From the NCBI GenBank assembly GCA_013399695.1, contig VXAU01001334.1, positions 404,316 through 468,315 of the forward strand: DNA of 64,000 nucleotides, in the 5' to 3' direction. The DNA comes from Formicarius rufipectus (Eukaryota > Chordata > Aves > Passeriformes > Formicariidae). Under the pieces are notes generated by a model. That model worked only from the letters and a program-made list of their open reading frames with translations, searched no databases and was not told the origin of the DNA. Made by a program: the position numbers and the translations under genes. Of this stretch, positions 13,901-28,900 are shown one piece after another; the stretch's first letter is position 1, and each line of letters begins with the position of its first letter.

Positions 13901-16900
13901 TAAGACTTCAGACAAATCAAAGTTTTCCTTACTCAGAAAGGTATATGCCTTCAAAAATACATGCACAGTATTCTTACAAGCGCTCTAGTAATAACACAAC
14001 TTGTTACAGTCTATAGCAGCTAATCACTAAAATAACCAACCACCTTGTAATATAAATAATTCCCATTTCCACTTGGCTTAGTGGTTATATCTCTATGAAA
14101 AATACTCTTAAAAAGGCAACTAAGTATTGCAAAAGAGAATGCACAACTGAAATTACTTTTTTTGAAGATTTTTTTTAAAACTAAATCAAAGTATTAATCA
14201 CAACTTTGTGATACTGCTAGTAAATTTATTTTTAAGCACTGTCAGTTGCTGATTGCCACATACAAAAGGGAAAAAACAGTGTTTCATCTTTCTGAAACAC
14301 AGAAAATTTTTTATGGAAGAAGTTTCTATTACCGTATTAGAAAGTTTTACATGTAAAACAAAACTAGTTATTATTTAAAACTGACTATATGGAAAACTCA
14401 ATGAAAACTTCTGTCAAGATATACCAACATTCGATGTATCAATAACCAACAATGTAATTTGCTTATGATAATTTCTTCACAAAGCAATCACTCAGTGTTC
14501 AAAGAGCAAGAAGTAAGACCAGCCACATGATACCTAGACACATTTTTCTGCTTTGCCACAGACAACTCATGAAAATTCACTAGTCTCAACTCACCTCCAT
14601 TCATCTGTTGTAAAACAGGGATAACAATATTTTCCTTCCTGCAAGAGGGACTCAGGGAATAACTAGATAAACATAACAAGGTACAGATTATAGATTCTGC
14701 ACATAAAGGAGGTTGCTAATAAAGCAAAATCACAAAGCATCCTTTAAATTAGCTTAGTTTCAAGTAGGCAATCCCTGTAAGTTTTCCCTTCTTAACCTGC
14801 CCTAGAAATCAAAAGATCCAGCTTCTATTAAAATTAGTCCCTAATTCACTTATTGTTTCTTTGCCTCAAGCTGCCTTAGGAGACAGAAGGAAAATTCAGG
14901 ATCTGACTGAGCAAATATAAATGAACTATTCATTATTTCAGGATATCCCAGAATAAGAAACATCAAGGTCTTCTTCCTTTTTTTGCTTTATCTCTGATCC
15001 TTACCTTGATTGACTGATTTCTCAAGAAACACCAGTATTCAGCAACATGCTTCATGTTCAAGCTACATAATGTTTACTGGTATGCTCATTCCACCTTACA
15101 CACTGGAAAGGAACTTAAGTGTACATCAAAAAAATTTGCATCGATGTACAGAGATTAACTCTGAATGTACCAGATTCTGGGTTCAGAAAAGTTCACAATT
15201 GTAACATCAGGATAGTGTCTTGTCATTTTTGTATATTCACACACATAAAATACCCTTCTCCAGTCTTAAAAATGAATATTCAAATCATGGTTTTGCTTTC
15301 AGAAAGTACAAATCAACAAATCAAGCAAATTGTATCTGTCCAAGCACTGACTTCTACATTGAACATCATCCCACCTTCTACTCCACCTTTTGTAAGATAT
15401 GACAAGAAGCTGAGGTAGCAGCTACAAAAGTGTGCTCATGCTATAGTCCACAAAGCTCACTATCCAGAGCACTCATGGAGACCCACTTCCATCTTGATTT
15501 AAGGTAGTACACTTGAGGCTGCTTGAACAGTGGAGATGAGACTCAGGCACAAATTTTCTTCTGACTGCCAGTGGCAGCAATGTGCAACAGCCATAATGTC
15601 CTAAGCCACAATAGGTTCCCTAGAGCTCACCTGCAAAGTCCTGACTTGGAGGCAAGTTCTACATAGACTTCATAACTGATCAGCACATTTTATGGGCTAC
15701 CATCATCTACTTTACATGGATAGAGGGGCAGAAAGCCTCAGAACACAACCCCATAGCTGATGCGGTCCAACACTCCCTCTAAACTAGAGGTTGCAGAAAT
15801 GTCAGCTTGGTGCCAGCTGGAGACTTCCTCACAGCAACAGAAGGCACTATTGGGCAAACCTGGTGGCTTTCCAGAACTTCTCACCCTTTCACATTTGCAG
15901 TAGCGATATACTGAGACAGAGAATCTGCCTTTTGTTTCCTCCTCAATGAAAGCATGTCTTTCTTACATGGTGTGATGGATTGAAAAGTCAGTAATGTTTA
16001 AACACTGTCAAAATCATAGAAAGACTTTTGTACTACCTGCAAGGGAGTAAACTGCCTCTCTTCGACCACTCAAGTGCTCCTCTCCCAGTGTCTCCTAACT
16101 GGAATTTAGACTATGACTGGGAACTTGAGATAAGACTACTGTCTAATCATTTCAGGTCTGAAGAGAAGTAGACATGGCTCAATGGGTGGTGGAGGAGAAG
16201 GGTTTTGGGTCTGTGATGGTGTAATCTCTCCCCACCAAACTAAAGGAGTAAAACCCCTCACTCTTGGAAGACCACATATACACAGGACACTCGTGAGAGG
16301 CAGCTGAGAAAGGTCATAAACAATCAAAGACCCCCAAAGCACCCTCCCTGACACATTCCTGAGGTCTTCCACCACCAGGGGACTGCACATGATACAAGCA
16401 ATGCAACAAAGCCAGAATCTGTTGCAAGAAACTGCAAAGCTTCCCCCTCCACCCCAGAGGAGGTGCCTGGCATCTATAATAATCCATTGGATTCTATGTT
16501 TTGTGGGACTCTTACCACCAAGAAGACCAGAAGTATTTGACCAGCCAGACACCACCATGTTTCCCAGTGGTGATACTTTTTCTATTTTATTATCAGTCAC
16601 TTTCTTTCTTTCCCCCCTCCTTTTTTCCTATTTCTTTCTACTGCTCTTTCTCTGCTTCACATTTACCACTAAATAAAACCCATACTATCAACTTTGGTAC
16701 CTGGTATCATTTGTATCTTAATTCGGACAGTAGCATTTCTAATAATTTTAATAACCAGATCATAATATGTGTTACCAACGATTTAAAATGAACAGTCTTC
16801 TTCAGACCACGAAAGTGTTTTCAGGATGAAGATTCAATATTGAAAAACTGCAGGTAGGTGCATGTAGGGGAGAGGTTCTGTTTATGTGCAGTATGGAGAC

Positions 16901-19900
16901 ACAACTTGACCAACTACAATCACAAGAAAAACATATGGTTTCTTTTGGTACTGACATTTGCCTATGCTTTGAAATTATTATGGCAAGCTACAAGACCAAA
17001 ATTGGTTTGGTCTTTTTTTAAATTTAAATCTTTGAAATATCAGTAGTCAGACATTTTCACTTTCAATTTTTAAACACTTGATTACATTCCTAATGGAAAT
17101 GGTAGACCAAAACTATATTTGCAACTTTATAGTAAAGGGTTTGTAGTAAGTACATATAAAATATTCTTTTAACTAGAATATCCTAGAATATTTTGTCCAA
17201 AGGTCAGATAACAAACACCAAAATTTAAAAAAACCAAACTATAGCAGAACAGGGTGTATATGGAAGAGGGTGTTCCAGCTGTGTTATAGAAACACATATA
17301 TGTGCAGGCGATTTACCATTTTCACACAACACAAGATAAAGCGTTGCTCTTAGTACAAATTTATTAGGTATACAATATAGTATACTTTTTCTTTAATCAT
17401 AGAAGGTATTAATTTTTGTACAGTACTCTGAAGGCCTTTACACTGTTCAAATGCTACAAATACAAATATCTGCATTATATTTACAGAGGAGTCAACATTA
17501 ACCAATTCTTAACAGATCTCTATAAATAAAATGACACACAAAACTTATAATATTAGAGCATATGAGTTTTTAGGAAACATAATTAGCAAATTTAGCAATT
17601 TAAAAAGTCATTAGATAAAGCTAAGTGTAGAAGAAATGAAAGACAACTTCAAATGCTCTTCTACACTTCCAATGAAGAAATCAAAGGCAAATACTACCAT
17701 AAAAAAGGTCAGAGGAAAAGATAAAGACCTTAAAAACGTAGCACAGTTATGTCTGAGCAGATTCATGATACAAAAATAAAACTGCCATGTATTATCACTC
17801 AACACTTTCTTCTGCATCTTGATTATCCTAATTACCTGAAACGGCTGACACCAGTGTATTTTCTCTCTGATGTACAGTGTCATTAAATATTTCCATGTCA
17901 GCATAAGAGGAAATATATGCAAAAGACAGAATGGCTTTCTGATACTACCTCAGCACAATTGTCAGCAACAGATAAAAAAAAAACAAACATAGAGACAGGG
18001 ACACCGAACTATGTGAACTAAAAATAAAAAGCAACACATGACAAGAAAAGTAGGGAGGAAGGAACCGAGAAACTTCTGTAAATAAGCTATAGAACAGAAC
18101 TATTCATCAACAGAGATTTTGTCTACAGGCAAGTATTTAGGAGTGTAGATCTTACTTCTAGATTATCTTCCTTAGACTAAATCTCATTAATAACAGTCCT
18201 AATTCTAGGGGGATCAAAGCATACTGATTCACAGAGTTCTCAAAGTGAACGGAGTATGAGCTGGATATAAACAGCCAAGTCCCAAAAAGATGCTTTCTTG
18301 TTGGACTGAAGCTAAATTTTGTGATGTCTCAGAAGTTTCCTTGGTAGATATGTATCACGCACTCTGCACATAGAAATATCAGGCAACTCAACAGCTGTGG
18401 GAGGGTATGGAATTCTGAAATACCAGAACTGAATAAAGAAACCACTACTTAACGTATTAAGAAATAGGAACCAGAAAATTACAGCTGACACAGGGATATT
18501 TTCAGGCCAGCACAAAGAGAATTAGGTCAGTGGTTTTCATTAGCACTTGTTTCTAACTGCATGTGAAATCCTCTCATACCTAAGAGAATTTTCATAAGAG
18601 AAATTATCAAAAGCAGCAAATAACCTCTTTCACACTTATGTTTAGCAGATCAATGACCAGATTTACAGCCTATACTCAATCCATTAGAGATAGTTAAGAA
18701 TTGCTATACTTAGATAAGTAGGGTCATAGACACGTAGTAAAACCATAAGAAACACTTACTGGGTAATTTTTTTGGAGGGATGGAAGAATGGGCTCAGGTA
18801 GGGCTATAAAAAAAAAATTTAAAGTTGCTGTGATTCATGTAATTCACAGGAATTAATATATCAACTACACTAGAGGGTTGAAATGAAATTCTGTCTCAAA
18901 AACATCTATCAAGAACTTCACTTTCATGCATTTTTTAAAACAAAGGTTACTTCGTAAACATTTTTATTACTGTATCTCCTAGAATACATTACTATAAGAA
19001 GTTTATTCAGCTAAGGGAAGTTGTTATCAAGATACTAGTACATGCAGAAGGCATGAACAATTCCCAGCAGCCAGGTACAATTTCATTTCTAAAATTCATA
19101 TTAATTCATGACTCTAAGAGAATCACCCAGATTCCCTAAAGGAAAATTGGCAAGTCACCTTTTTTTTTTTCTCTCTACAACTAATAACATATGATTCCAT
19201 CACAGCATAAAAAGTCTACAGATACTGCAAAAGCATACATTTTTCAGCTCTTAAGCATCACAAACTTTTTCAGTTTGAGTCTCCAAAAGAAACCTAAAGG
19301 AAAAATGCCCAACATACTTAGTAGGACTTGATAGCAAAATTTCCACACAAATATAGCCTAATATTGTTAGCGGGTCTGCTAAATGGCAAACGTTATAATG
19401 ATCATGCAGTCATTAATGGTAGTAACAAACACAACATTAATTAAACATTTGTCATTTTTATGAAAATCATTGATTGGGAGAATATCTATTGCACAACATA
19501 AATAAGGAAAAAACTCATCATGCAGAGTAGGTAGTCCTACAGATAGACCAAAATCCCAAAGTACTGACATCTCACTCAAGCCTTAGAGCAGCTACTAAAC
19601 TGTAACAGCACTCCTCAGAGTAAAGCTTTAACATCATCTCTTCACCATGCTTTTTTTTTAAACAATTTGCCTACATCATTCACTAGGGAGAAAAATAATT
19701 AAATTCAGTACACAGGACTTGAGACTTAGTTCACCGTTCAACAGGGTCTCACAGGGATGTTGCAGAATGCTTTTTCCATAGGGACTAAGAATCAGAACAG
19801 CAGATTTCTCAGAATGTGCTTAGGGTATCTTTGAAGACTATTATATATTAACCATCAGGACTGCTAAGAAAACAATCACAACTGCTTTAATAATATTTCT

Positions 19901-22900
19901 ATTTTGTTTGTAGATGTTTAGAAATATGCAAGACCTCTTATTTTTGCAACATCTTGGATAATTTCCAGTTCTCTGCCACACTAAAATAAAAGGCAACAAA
20001 ATCTGAGCAACAAAAGCAATCAAGATATTTTATCTGGGCCTGTATGCTTTACTAAGAGGATGGACTTTAGGGGAAAAGATACCACTTACCACTAACATTT
20101 GCCATATGAGTTTTCTTATCTTACAAGTTAGTTAGACCTGTTACCTGGAAGAAAGTTCATGTACAATATACTGATTTATCTATAAAATAAACTCAGGCCA
20201 CATTAAACCTGGGTCTGAAGACATCCACAGGAATATAATACGGAAATTAATTAAGTAGTACAGGAAGTAAATTTGCCTAGTGAACCCAGGGACACTGTTT
20301 ACTGCAAAAGAAAGCTTTTGTTTTGTTCCCTCTCCGGTAACATGAAAAAAAAAACTCTATTAGAAATTCTAGGATACAGGCTACTTTCAGAAGCATCATA
20401 TGCATGTAGCAAGAAGGGAATAACCTTTAAAAATCTCCATAAATAAAACATCAGAACCTAAATAGCTGGTTCTAGAGACATGTAGAGAGCCACACCTCAC
20501 ATGTTTCTTTTTCAGAAAAGAATGTTGAAGCCCAGGTAAAAGGATCCTCCTTGATTTGTATAGACTTCTGATCCTCCCCAGACAGCTGATTGATTATAGT
20601 TTTGCATGAAAGTGATTATCTGAACCCTTTTTACCCTTCTCTACAGCAGCTGACACACATGATTATAACTACTGCCTTCATGTACTTTTGTTAACTAGTG
20701 CTTGAGTTTATTTTATAGTTACACAGTATTCTGCAGGTACATTTACTTTTTAAGTTTTTTTAAAACCTTTATGAAGTGGGTAACTGCCTCCAGAGAAGGG
20801 GTCCACTTCTCTGGAGAGACAAATGCAGACTAAGGAAACACAGTAAATGGACTTTACTTTCAAATCTTTCTGTGGGGAAGACAACTACTGTGTTTAATTT
20901 TATTAAAGAGGAAAACTATACAAATATGAATTTGAAAGGGGCAGTTTCAACATGAAAAAAAATACTTACTCTGTAAATAGTGCAAAACCATCAACACAAG
21001 ACTATAGCTGCTTAAAGTACCACGACTGGCATCATTTATCGCATGCCAACTTGCCCACTTCTTAACAGCAACTACTAATGGACGAACTCGATTCTCAACT
21101 GCAAGCAAAATAAACACATCTCAAAAAAAGTACATTTAATTAGACAGCAATTAATCAACATTTGTTCCTACTCGATCAACATATTTTATGTACTCCTAGG
21201 TTACCTTTCACAAGCATTTTACAGAATTTACTCAGTTATTCTACAACTACTATCCATTCCATAAAAATCAGAACCACTATTTGCATTTGAAAACAGTCTT
21301 TTGAGTAGTAAGGTCTACAGACATATTACAAGGGGTACACCAGGAAATTTACAGAAAAGATAAAACTGGATAAATCAGTCAATACAAAAGTATTACATTC
21401 AATTTCAAAGCTTTCTCCAGTTACTTGTACTAATTTTTCCTGACAACTTGCTGCTAGGACAGACTCTAAGTTATTTATTTATTGAGGGTAGGGAAAAGAA
21501 TTCTCCTTGTTGGAGGACAGAGATCTCATTGCAGGATTCACAGAGGCAGTAACCCCTGCACACAAACAAATTTAATTTGCCTTGTCCTCAATAACTTTTT
21601 ATGTAGATGAGATGTTAGATATAGCATCTCTTTAAATCAAGACATGCATTTCATGAGGAAAGACATAAATACAGTCATATTCCAGGTATGATCTTCTGAA
21701 TTTCTGGGGAATATTGACAGTCTTCTAATTAAGGTAGTAATCTGTTGTAGGTAGATATCACTCAGCACAAACTCCTAGGGACCCTGTAGCATACTTAATT
21801 TTCCATAGATATATGGAAGCAGATCATCAACTCAGTCAAGTGCCTTACAATACTTATATGTTCTGGAGTATCTTTCCTAACCTAACATCACAAAGCAAGG
21901 CTTGCATTCTGCACATTCGGACAGAAGGACAAAAGACATCCTACAGCCACACCAGCTGGTTTAGCACACATGCCTATGTAAGTGCTGCTCCTCTCAAAAT
22001 GAATGTCCTAGATCTGGAAGACCTCTTGGAACAACAAAACTTCTTAGCACCAGTCACCTTATTCCTGACATTGTTCACCCATAGCTGAACGGAAGAATAT
22101 GACTATTAGTACACTAACTGTAAGATGCAAAGAATTACTTTAAAGACACTATACAAACTTGTATTAACTGAAATAGGATTTTTCCATGAGAAAAAAATGC
22201 TAATAGGCTCCAATTCCAAACATCATCCTTTTGTGTGTGTCTCACAGTAGAAAAGATTTCTCTATAGTTGACCTCATTCTGAGATATGATTTTGTCTGCT
22301 AGTGCCTGTAATTAGTATATAACAAAGTTAGTGTGCAATATGGCCAGTAAACTTTGATACTCTGATACATGGTACCCCTTCAATAAAATGCTCAGTAATG
22401 TCATTTGCTCAAAGCTAAAAAGCCTAGCTTCCACTAATTGCAAAAAAATCTAGCAACAATTGCTTACTTAACTGTAGACATGTCTCCTTCAGCAAACCAC
22501 TGGTAACACAACAAAACACACCTCCGTTTCTAGCTCTCCCTAATCAATCTACATTTTCTGTGGACATTCTGCTTCATTCACCTCGCCCCATCATCTCTGA
22601 TGTTTTCTACAGCACCCATGCACCAATATAGAAAAGCATGCCCAGAAATATTTAGGAGTTTTGGCTTTTTTATCAAGTTCATTAAGATACTAAGTCCCCT
22701 TTTTGGTTGAGCATCTGATTTGTTCTAATAGAACCAACACATCTTCCACATTAGAGGTAATTTGATCTTTTTTTCTCCCATGCAGGGTGAAGCCCTTCAA
22801 CTACACACTTAAGTGAGCAGGTAAGAATTCTAATGCTATCCATCCTTGCTGATATGACTTACAAAAGTATGTGAAAGAGATGGTCTGATAAAAGTTTCCA

Positions 22901-25900
22901 TTTAGTTTTGTTTGAATTATGTCACCTGAGAGTTTTCTAGTCCAAGGAAGACAAGCTGTATGCCTGATACAGTTCGTCTGTTTAGGAAGGTCTAGCACAT
23001 TGAGAAGGTACTTTCAATCACAAATCTCTCTTAGCTATTAACTCACTCCTTGAACTCAAAAAAATAACAGTATTTAATCCTTCATTAGGAGACATGAAGT
23101 TAATTTTGTGGGCCTTATAAAAGTGGGCACCAAGGTGGGTTACTAGGACCCCTTCCACTGCTCTTTTCACATTCAGATTCATCTACCCTACAGTGATTTC
23201 CTGAGAGAAATAAGGGAAATCTGTGTCAGAAGGCAGGAAGAAATATCATTAGACTTGGTGAACTGACCCCTCAGTCATAGTCACAAATGACAATGATTAT
23301 TTCATAATCTTTTAAAGCTTGGAGGGAAATCCTTCTCCGGTCATACACCTTTCCAGTAGTACAAAGAAGTCACAGTCAACCACCTCATGCAGGATGAGTT
23401 GTAGACTCTCCTAGTAACATAAATATGGAATGCAAATTACTCTGACTAAAATATAAGTAAAATTTAACTAGTAAAGGTAGCTTCTATTGATAAGTTCCAA
23501 TCCTAAATAGAAAGGAATTCCTTTATGCAGGAACAGAAGAACGTGGTAAAAATACAAATGCAAATGTCCTAGAAGAAAGCCTCAGGTTCTTATGTACTTA
23601 TCTGTCAAATGACACTGTGGTGCTGAGTAAGAAAACTTTATTTCAGCACTGAGAGTGATGCTTGTATTACTTCCCTCTCACAATCTGTTTCACAGTATCT
23701 CCCTAATATGCAACCTTCTGAGGAGACACAAAACAGTTTTGATTTGGGGTAAGTATAAATAATGAAGGAGTATGTTGGATTTTCCAAGAGACTCTTAACA
23801 GCATACAGACACAACTAGCTATCTGTCACACAGCCTATCAATGGCTGTAAGGAAATAAAAGAAACTGGAGATTCCACAACTAGATAATCATTAGTAATGA
23901 CCTTGTTATCTGCACAATACTTGAAGTAGCCCTTGAAGTAGTTATGTGGACCTTAATATGAAGAATCTTTGTTATCTTCTGAATATTATAATATTCAATT
24001 AAAAACATATCTTTCTCATATGTTTTCTCATATATTTAAAATGAGTAACTAGAACTTACCTTAGAACTATCTAATACAGCTAAGCAGGTATAAATATATA
24101 TACATAACACCATAATATATTAAACTGAACTTTAATAGTATACCAATGCTAAAATACAAATTCAAAAGAAAATTTATAGAAATAAGAAAATACAATAAAA
24201 ACTTACTGAATGCATAGGTTCTCAGAAGGAATGTATTTCTTATCCCTACAACATTATTTACATTCAAGTCAAACTCCACATAGCTATTAGGGAGAAGAAA
24301 AGAGAAAGAAATCAGGCATCATGGTATTCACTTTCTGAATGTTTATTATCTATTATTGACAGATGTGGAGAAAAGCAATTTTAACAAAACCCCTTAGAAA
24401 TTTTTTTCTGAGTTTTAAAAGCTGATTCATACAGTTTTCTCTATAGTACCTGAATTAGTTATAGATTTTAATATCATTGTTAAAAAAATGTAATTGTTGT
24501 TTAACACAAGGAATACATGTAGATGAAAATTCAGACCTCAGGGCAACCTAATATAGATATTTTTTCCTCTTTTAATCAAATATTTCTCTCAACTAGACTT
24601 GAACTACATGATATACTATGAAGGAAGAAGAGATTGAAAGGTAAGAGTCTCATTTCTGTAATGATGGTCAGAGATAACAGGCACTCTGAAGTAAAAAACA
24701 ATTGCAGTTTAACATTGGATGTTAATAGTTTTGATATCTTTCATTCTGTTCAGAGAAAATAAGAACAAGGCAAACAAACACTAACTGCTTTATATACAGC
24801 ACATCCCACCTTCAACTTTGAATTTCATACTGCATATAGAGCTTAACTACTCACAGTACTCAAGATACAATACTAATCTTCAGGTCAATACACCATAGCA
24901 GCAAGAAGAGCCTATTTTTGACAGAGAAGTAGCTACTTGTTATATATAGTTACTTCTCTTTCATATGTGTAAGTATCATTCATCATGTGTTCAACCAAAT
25001 ACTTCTTTAAATTTTTTTGTACAAGGTGAACATGAACCCCAAATTCACTAATCCAGGTAAAACACATTAATTTGATGCCTATGAGGTTTTTTACACCTTT
25101 AACTACATGAAAATATTATCTGCATAAAAAATACTACATAATTTTGCACTTGAATTAGCATCAAGCATCATTTTTTACACGTTTTGAGAATATAATACAA
25201 AGCAGTACAAGAAATAAACAAGCTTGAGCTACCAGTTAACAGCTGTAAATTTAAACATAAACACCAGTAAGAATATCAGCTATGTGTGCAATTATTAAAA
25301 AAAAATGTGTGAGGTTGCCATTATGGCCATTACATGTGTAACACCAGTTAACCCAAATTAACACGATTACTATTTGCCAGATGCCAAATGAAGCAAGTTC
25401 TTTTGCAGTTACTTTGTACTTTACTATGCACATTTAATAGTTGTAGCAGATGTGGCAAGTGAAAAATGTTTTGTACTATTGGGACTGAAGTTCTACTAAA
25501 AGCACTGAGATGAAAAGAGTTAACTGAACATCAAATGTAACAGAAGAGGAAGTTTTTGTATCCTCTGTAGTACAAAAATCTTGTTAGCAAATCACAGGCT
25601 TGTTGGGAAGCAGTGCCACCACCGGAATTATTTCCTAGGAAAGACTACCCAATAAAAAGAGATAATAACTCATTAAGTGCCAAAAATCAGCAACTTTGAT
25701 GATGAAATGCTTTTTAATTTACCAAATAAAAGTTAGTGAAAAACAGTCACTTTCAGGTACCTGTGGACCACTGGTAACTCTTTAAAATGTGCATCTCCAG
25801 ATACAGAGATACCACCCATTGAATTCTACCATGTTCTCCTCACAGATGGGCATCAGGAAAACTGGTTTTCACAGGAAGCTTGTCATGCCAAGTTTCCGTT

Positions 25901-28900
25901 TTGGCAAAAAAAAAACACCTCAGTGCCCTGGGTACAGAATATCCAATGCATTTTTCAAGACCTCTGTGAAAAAATGAATGAGTGTTCATGTATGTGTAAG
26001 TATGAGCCTACAAAATATAGAGGTTATACCATGGTAAGACTCCTGCCCTGATAAAGGTATCTTGTGACTAAAAAAAGTGATACACTTTTCGAATGAGGTG
26101 CCAGAAAAGTGGGCTTGTTTCCAAGATACAGAGACAGTGATTCAGAATTTTAGCGCATAGACAGGGTAAAACAGATACAAGAAAGTTGTTCTAAATCAGA
26201 TTTACAAAGAATAGTGAAGCAATATTAGTATGTGAAGCTGATACATGAGTCTTACAAAGCTAAGCCAATAAACATAGGAAGATTTGAACATTACTAAGAC
26301 TGTCAACTTATTTCACTGCTTCGCATGACTTCTTCCTCTGTCAGATACTTTTATCACACACAATAAGAAATACATTATTCTCTGACCCTGTATATCCCTC
26401 TTAACTGCTCTTTCTAGTGTCTTCCTAATGAAGATACAATGAATACAACACATAACATCCACTTCTCTCCAATTACTCCCTGCTTCTAAACAAAGGCCAT
26501 AAAACTACCACGTAATAGTGTGACTAGAACATGCAATACTACATTGTTAAATACACAATATCTTCCAAGAAGACGAAATATACTCTCTAAAATGAACAAG
26601 AACTTTTTAATCAAGAAAACTTCATCACAGTAGTCTTTTTATAGTGTTGTTTGTATTGTGTAAATAGTGTGAATTAGTCCTTGAGGAGCTCAGTAGTTAT
26701 GTTTGCACAGCAAGAAAAATGCTCTTTCCCAACAGTTTTCTCACCACTGTTCTTCTGTCATAAACTATCTGTCAACTGGAGTCCACTATGCACAAATAAC
26801 CCATAGAAATATGTGATGTGCTCCTTCCAATTCACATCACAGAAAGGAAACAGTATCTCAACTACAAAAGGCGTTTCAGGCCATCAACGAAGTAAGCTGA
26901 CTGTGACTGCATGCTAGCTGAACAAATTTGCAATACAACTATGGCACCACACAAATAAACACAAGACAGCAGGACTACTCCTAAGGACAGTATATATATA
27001 ACGTATTTTCCCATGTCAGAGTCTAAAACATTGTGTTGAGCAGAATACTTACCTGACTTTATCCCTGAATCTCACTATTGGCACTTTTGCTCTAATCAGC
27101 TGAGGTCGCTCAATGTAGCTTGCTGAAAGGGAAAAAAATATGCAATTAGGTTTCATATAAGATGCTGATGTTAATAAAATATCCTAAAGCAGAGTCATAT
27201 TGACTGATTTATCACAAATAGTAATTTATTAAATTTAGCAACTATATTCTCAGAAGGGTTGTGCTAAACTAAACTTTAGCAACTGCAGCAAAAATCTAGG
27301 AGAGTGGATGAAAAGAAAACCATACTAAACATTAGAGAAGGAAGTAGAACATCACAGTAGGAGATTCTTCTGTGGGAAATACATTCCAGAAATTTGAACA
27401 TAAGGAATACAGTTCTATAACGCTTTCATGGAACAGTACTTGTTATAGAAATTCTGAGTAGTTATAATAAGGTTCAAAAACACAGGAGCAAGAACATATC
27501 CAATGAGAATGGGCAGACAATTAAGCTCAACACTACACTCAGCATATGATCTGCTGCATGCTTTTTAATTGTGCCAAGTTTGCTTAGAGTTGAAGACACG
27601 TATTTTAACGATGAAAAGAATTAATGTAACTGTGTCTTTTTTATTAATTTACTACTATTCACTGATAGGATCAAAACTTGCTTTGAAAACTGTTCGTGTG
27701 AATAAACTACATACCAAGAATGGCTACCAAAACCAGGACACTTTCTATCACAGATGGGATAAGTTTTATCTGCTTTTTTCTTTAATAGTGACACAACATG
27801 CAATAAATTCACTATCACTGGACGGTACCTCAGAGGATTATTCACACAGTATAGATGAATAGACTCAATGCTAGGCCATCCAAATCCACACACATTAAAC
27901 TCTGCCAGACTTGGATAGTGCCACCAAATGTACTTTTCACACTCGGGTCCCCAAAACTGTCCTATCAGTTATATTACTGGGATTTCACTATGCTTCATGA
28001 CAGCTCAGTTTATGTTTAGCAGTCGTCCATAATCCTGAATGAAAAATGTACCCAAGAAAGTAACAGAAAAGAAAGACAAACAGAGCTTGTAGGTTACATG
28101 ATATGAATTTGGGGCAAAAGGATCAATTTCTTCTGTTGTAAAATCTGGACCACTTGAATTTGTCCATATCAAACATTACACACTTTCCCACTGGATCTAT
28201 AAATTAATCTCAAATTAGTAAAAAGAAGTTTTACATAGCTAGAAGTAATACAATTTAAAACCAACCTTGAATAAAATCTGATTTTCTCTTCCCTACTCTA
28301 CCCTCTCGCTCTCCCAAAAAAATGCAAAAAGGTATTTCCCTCAGTTTGGATACCTTGACTAAACCGCATCATCTCCACTGCTTCGGGATGACAAATTCAG
28401 ATCTGGTGAAAAGCTACTGTGCAATATTCAATTAAAACAAACTTCAATTTTTCTTCTTTTGAGACTTTCTGAAACTGTTTTATGGATGCACATGTTCTGA
28501 CTAATTTGACCTGAGGCAATCCTTTGTCTGGATTTGAATGCACTGCTCAAGCCTAAGTAACACACAGACTGGCATTTAGAGCAAAAGATAATCTTACTAA
28601 CTTACTAATATTAAAGGAATAATCTTAAAGAACTTTAAGATGAACATGTTCAACAAACATAGTACCTAGTACAATTTACACAAGCATTCCCTTCCTAGCT
28701 GCACATTCAGACACATTCAAGCTTTCTTTCTCCAGCACCCCAGAACATTCATAAAGTGAAACTCTAAAGCATGCAGAGCTCTCTGCCTCCTTTCCTTTTA
28801 CTACCAAATTTAAGACAAAGATTCCCAATGCATTTGCACAGGGTGGACAACAATGCGTATCTATCTGTACACCATAGCAATTCAACTTTCCTCACTCAAG

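Larger units (their letters stand above)
18804..27052 (-). other. TENT2: TENT2 introns 10, 9 and 8 around exons 10 and 9
   Basis: Three introns of about 2.2, 3.1 and 2.8 kb (18804-20969, 21099-24206, 24284-27052). AT-rich unique-looking sequence. I recognise no mobile element or RNA gene. Confidence 0.7.

Noticed and set aside
16136..16600. 154-residue minus-strand frame
   Set aside because: Inside the probable LTR; no recognisable domain, low-complexity Pro/Gly runs.
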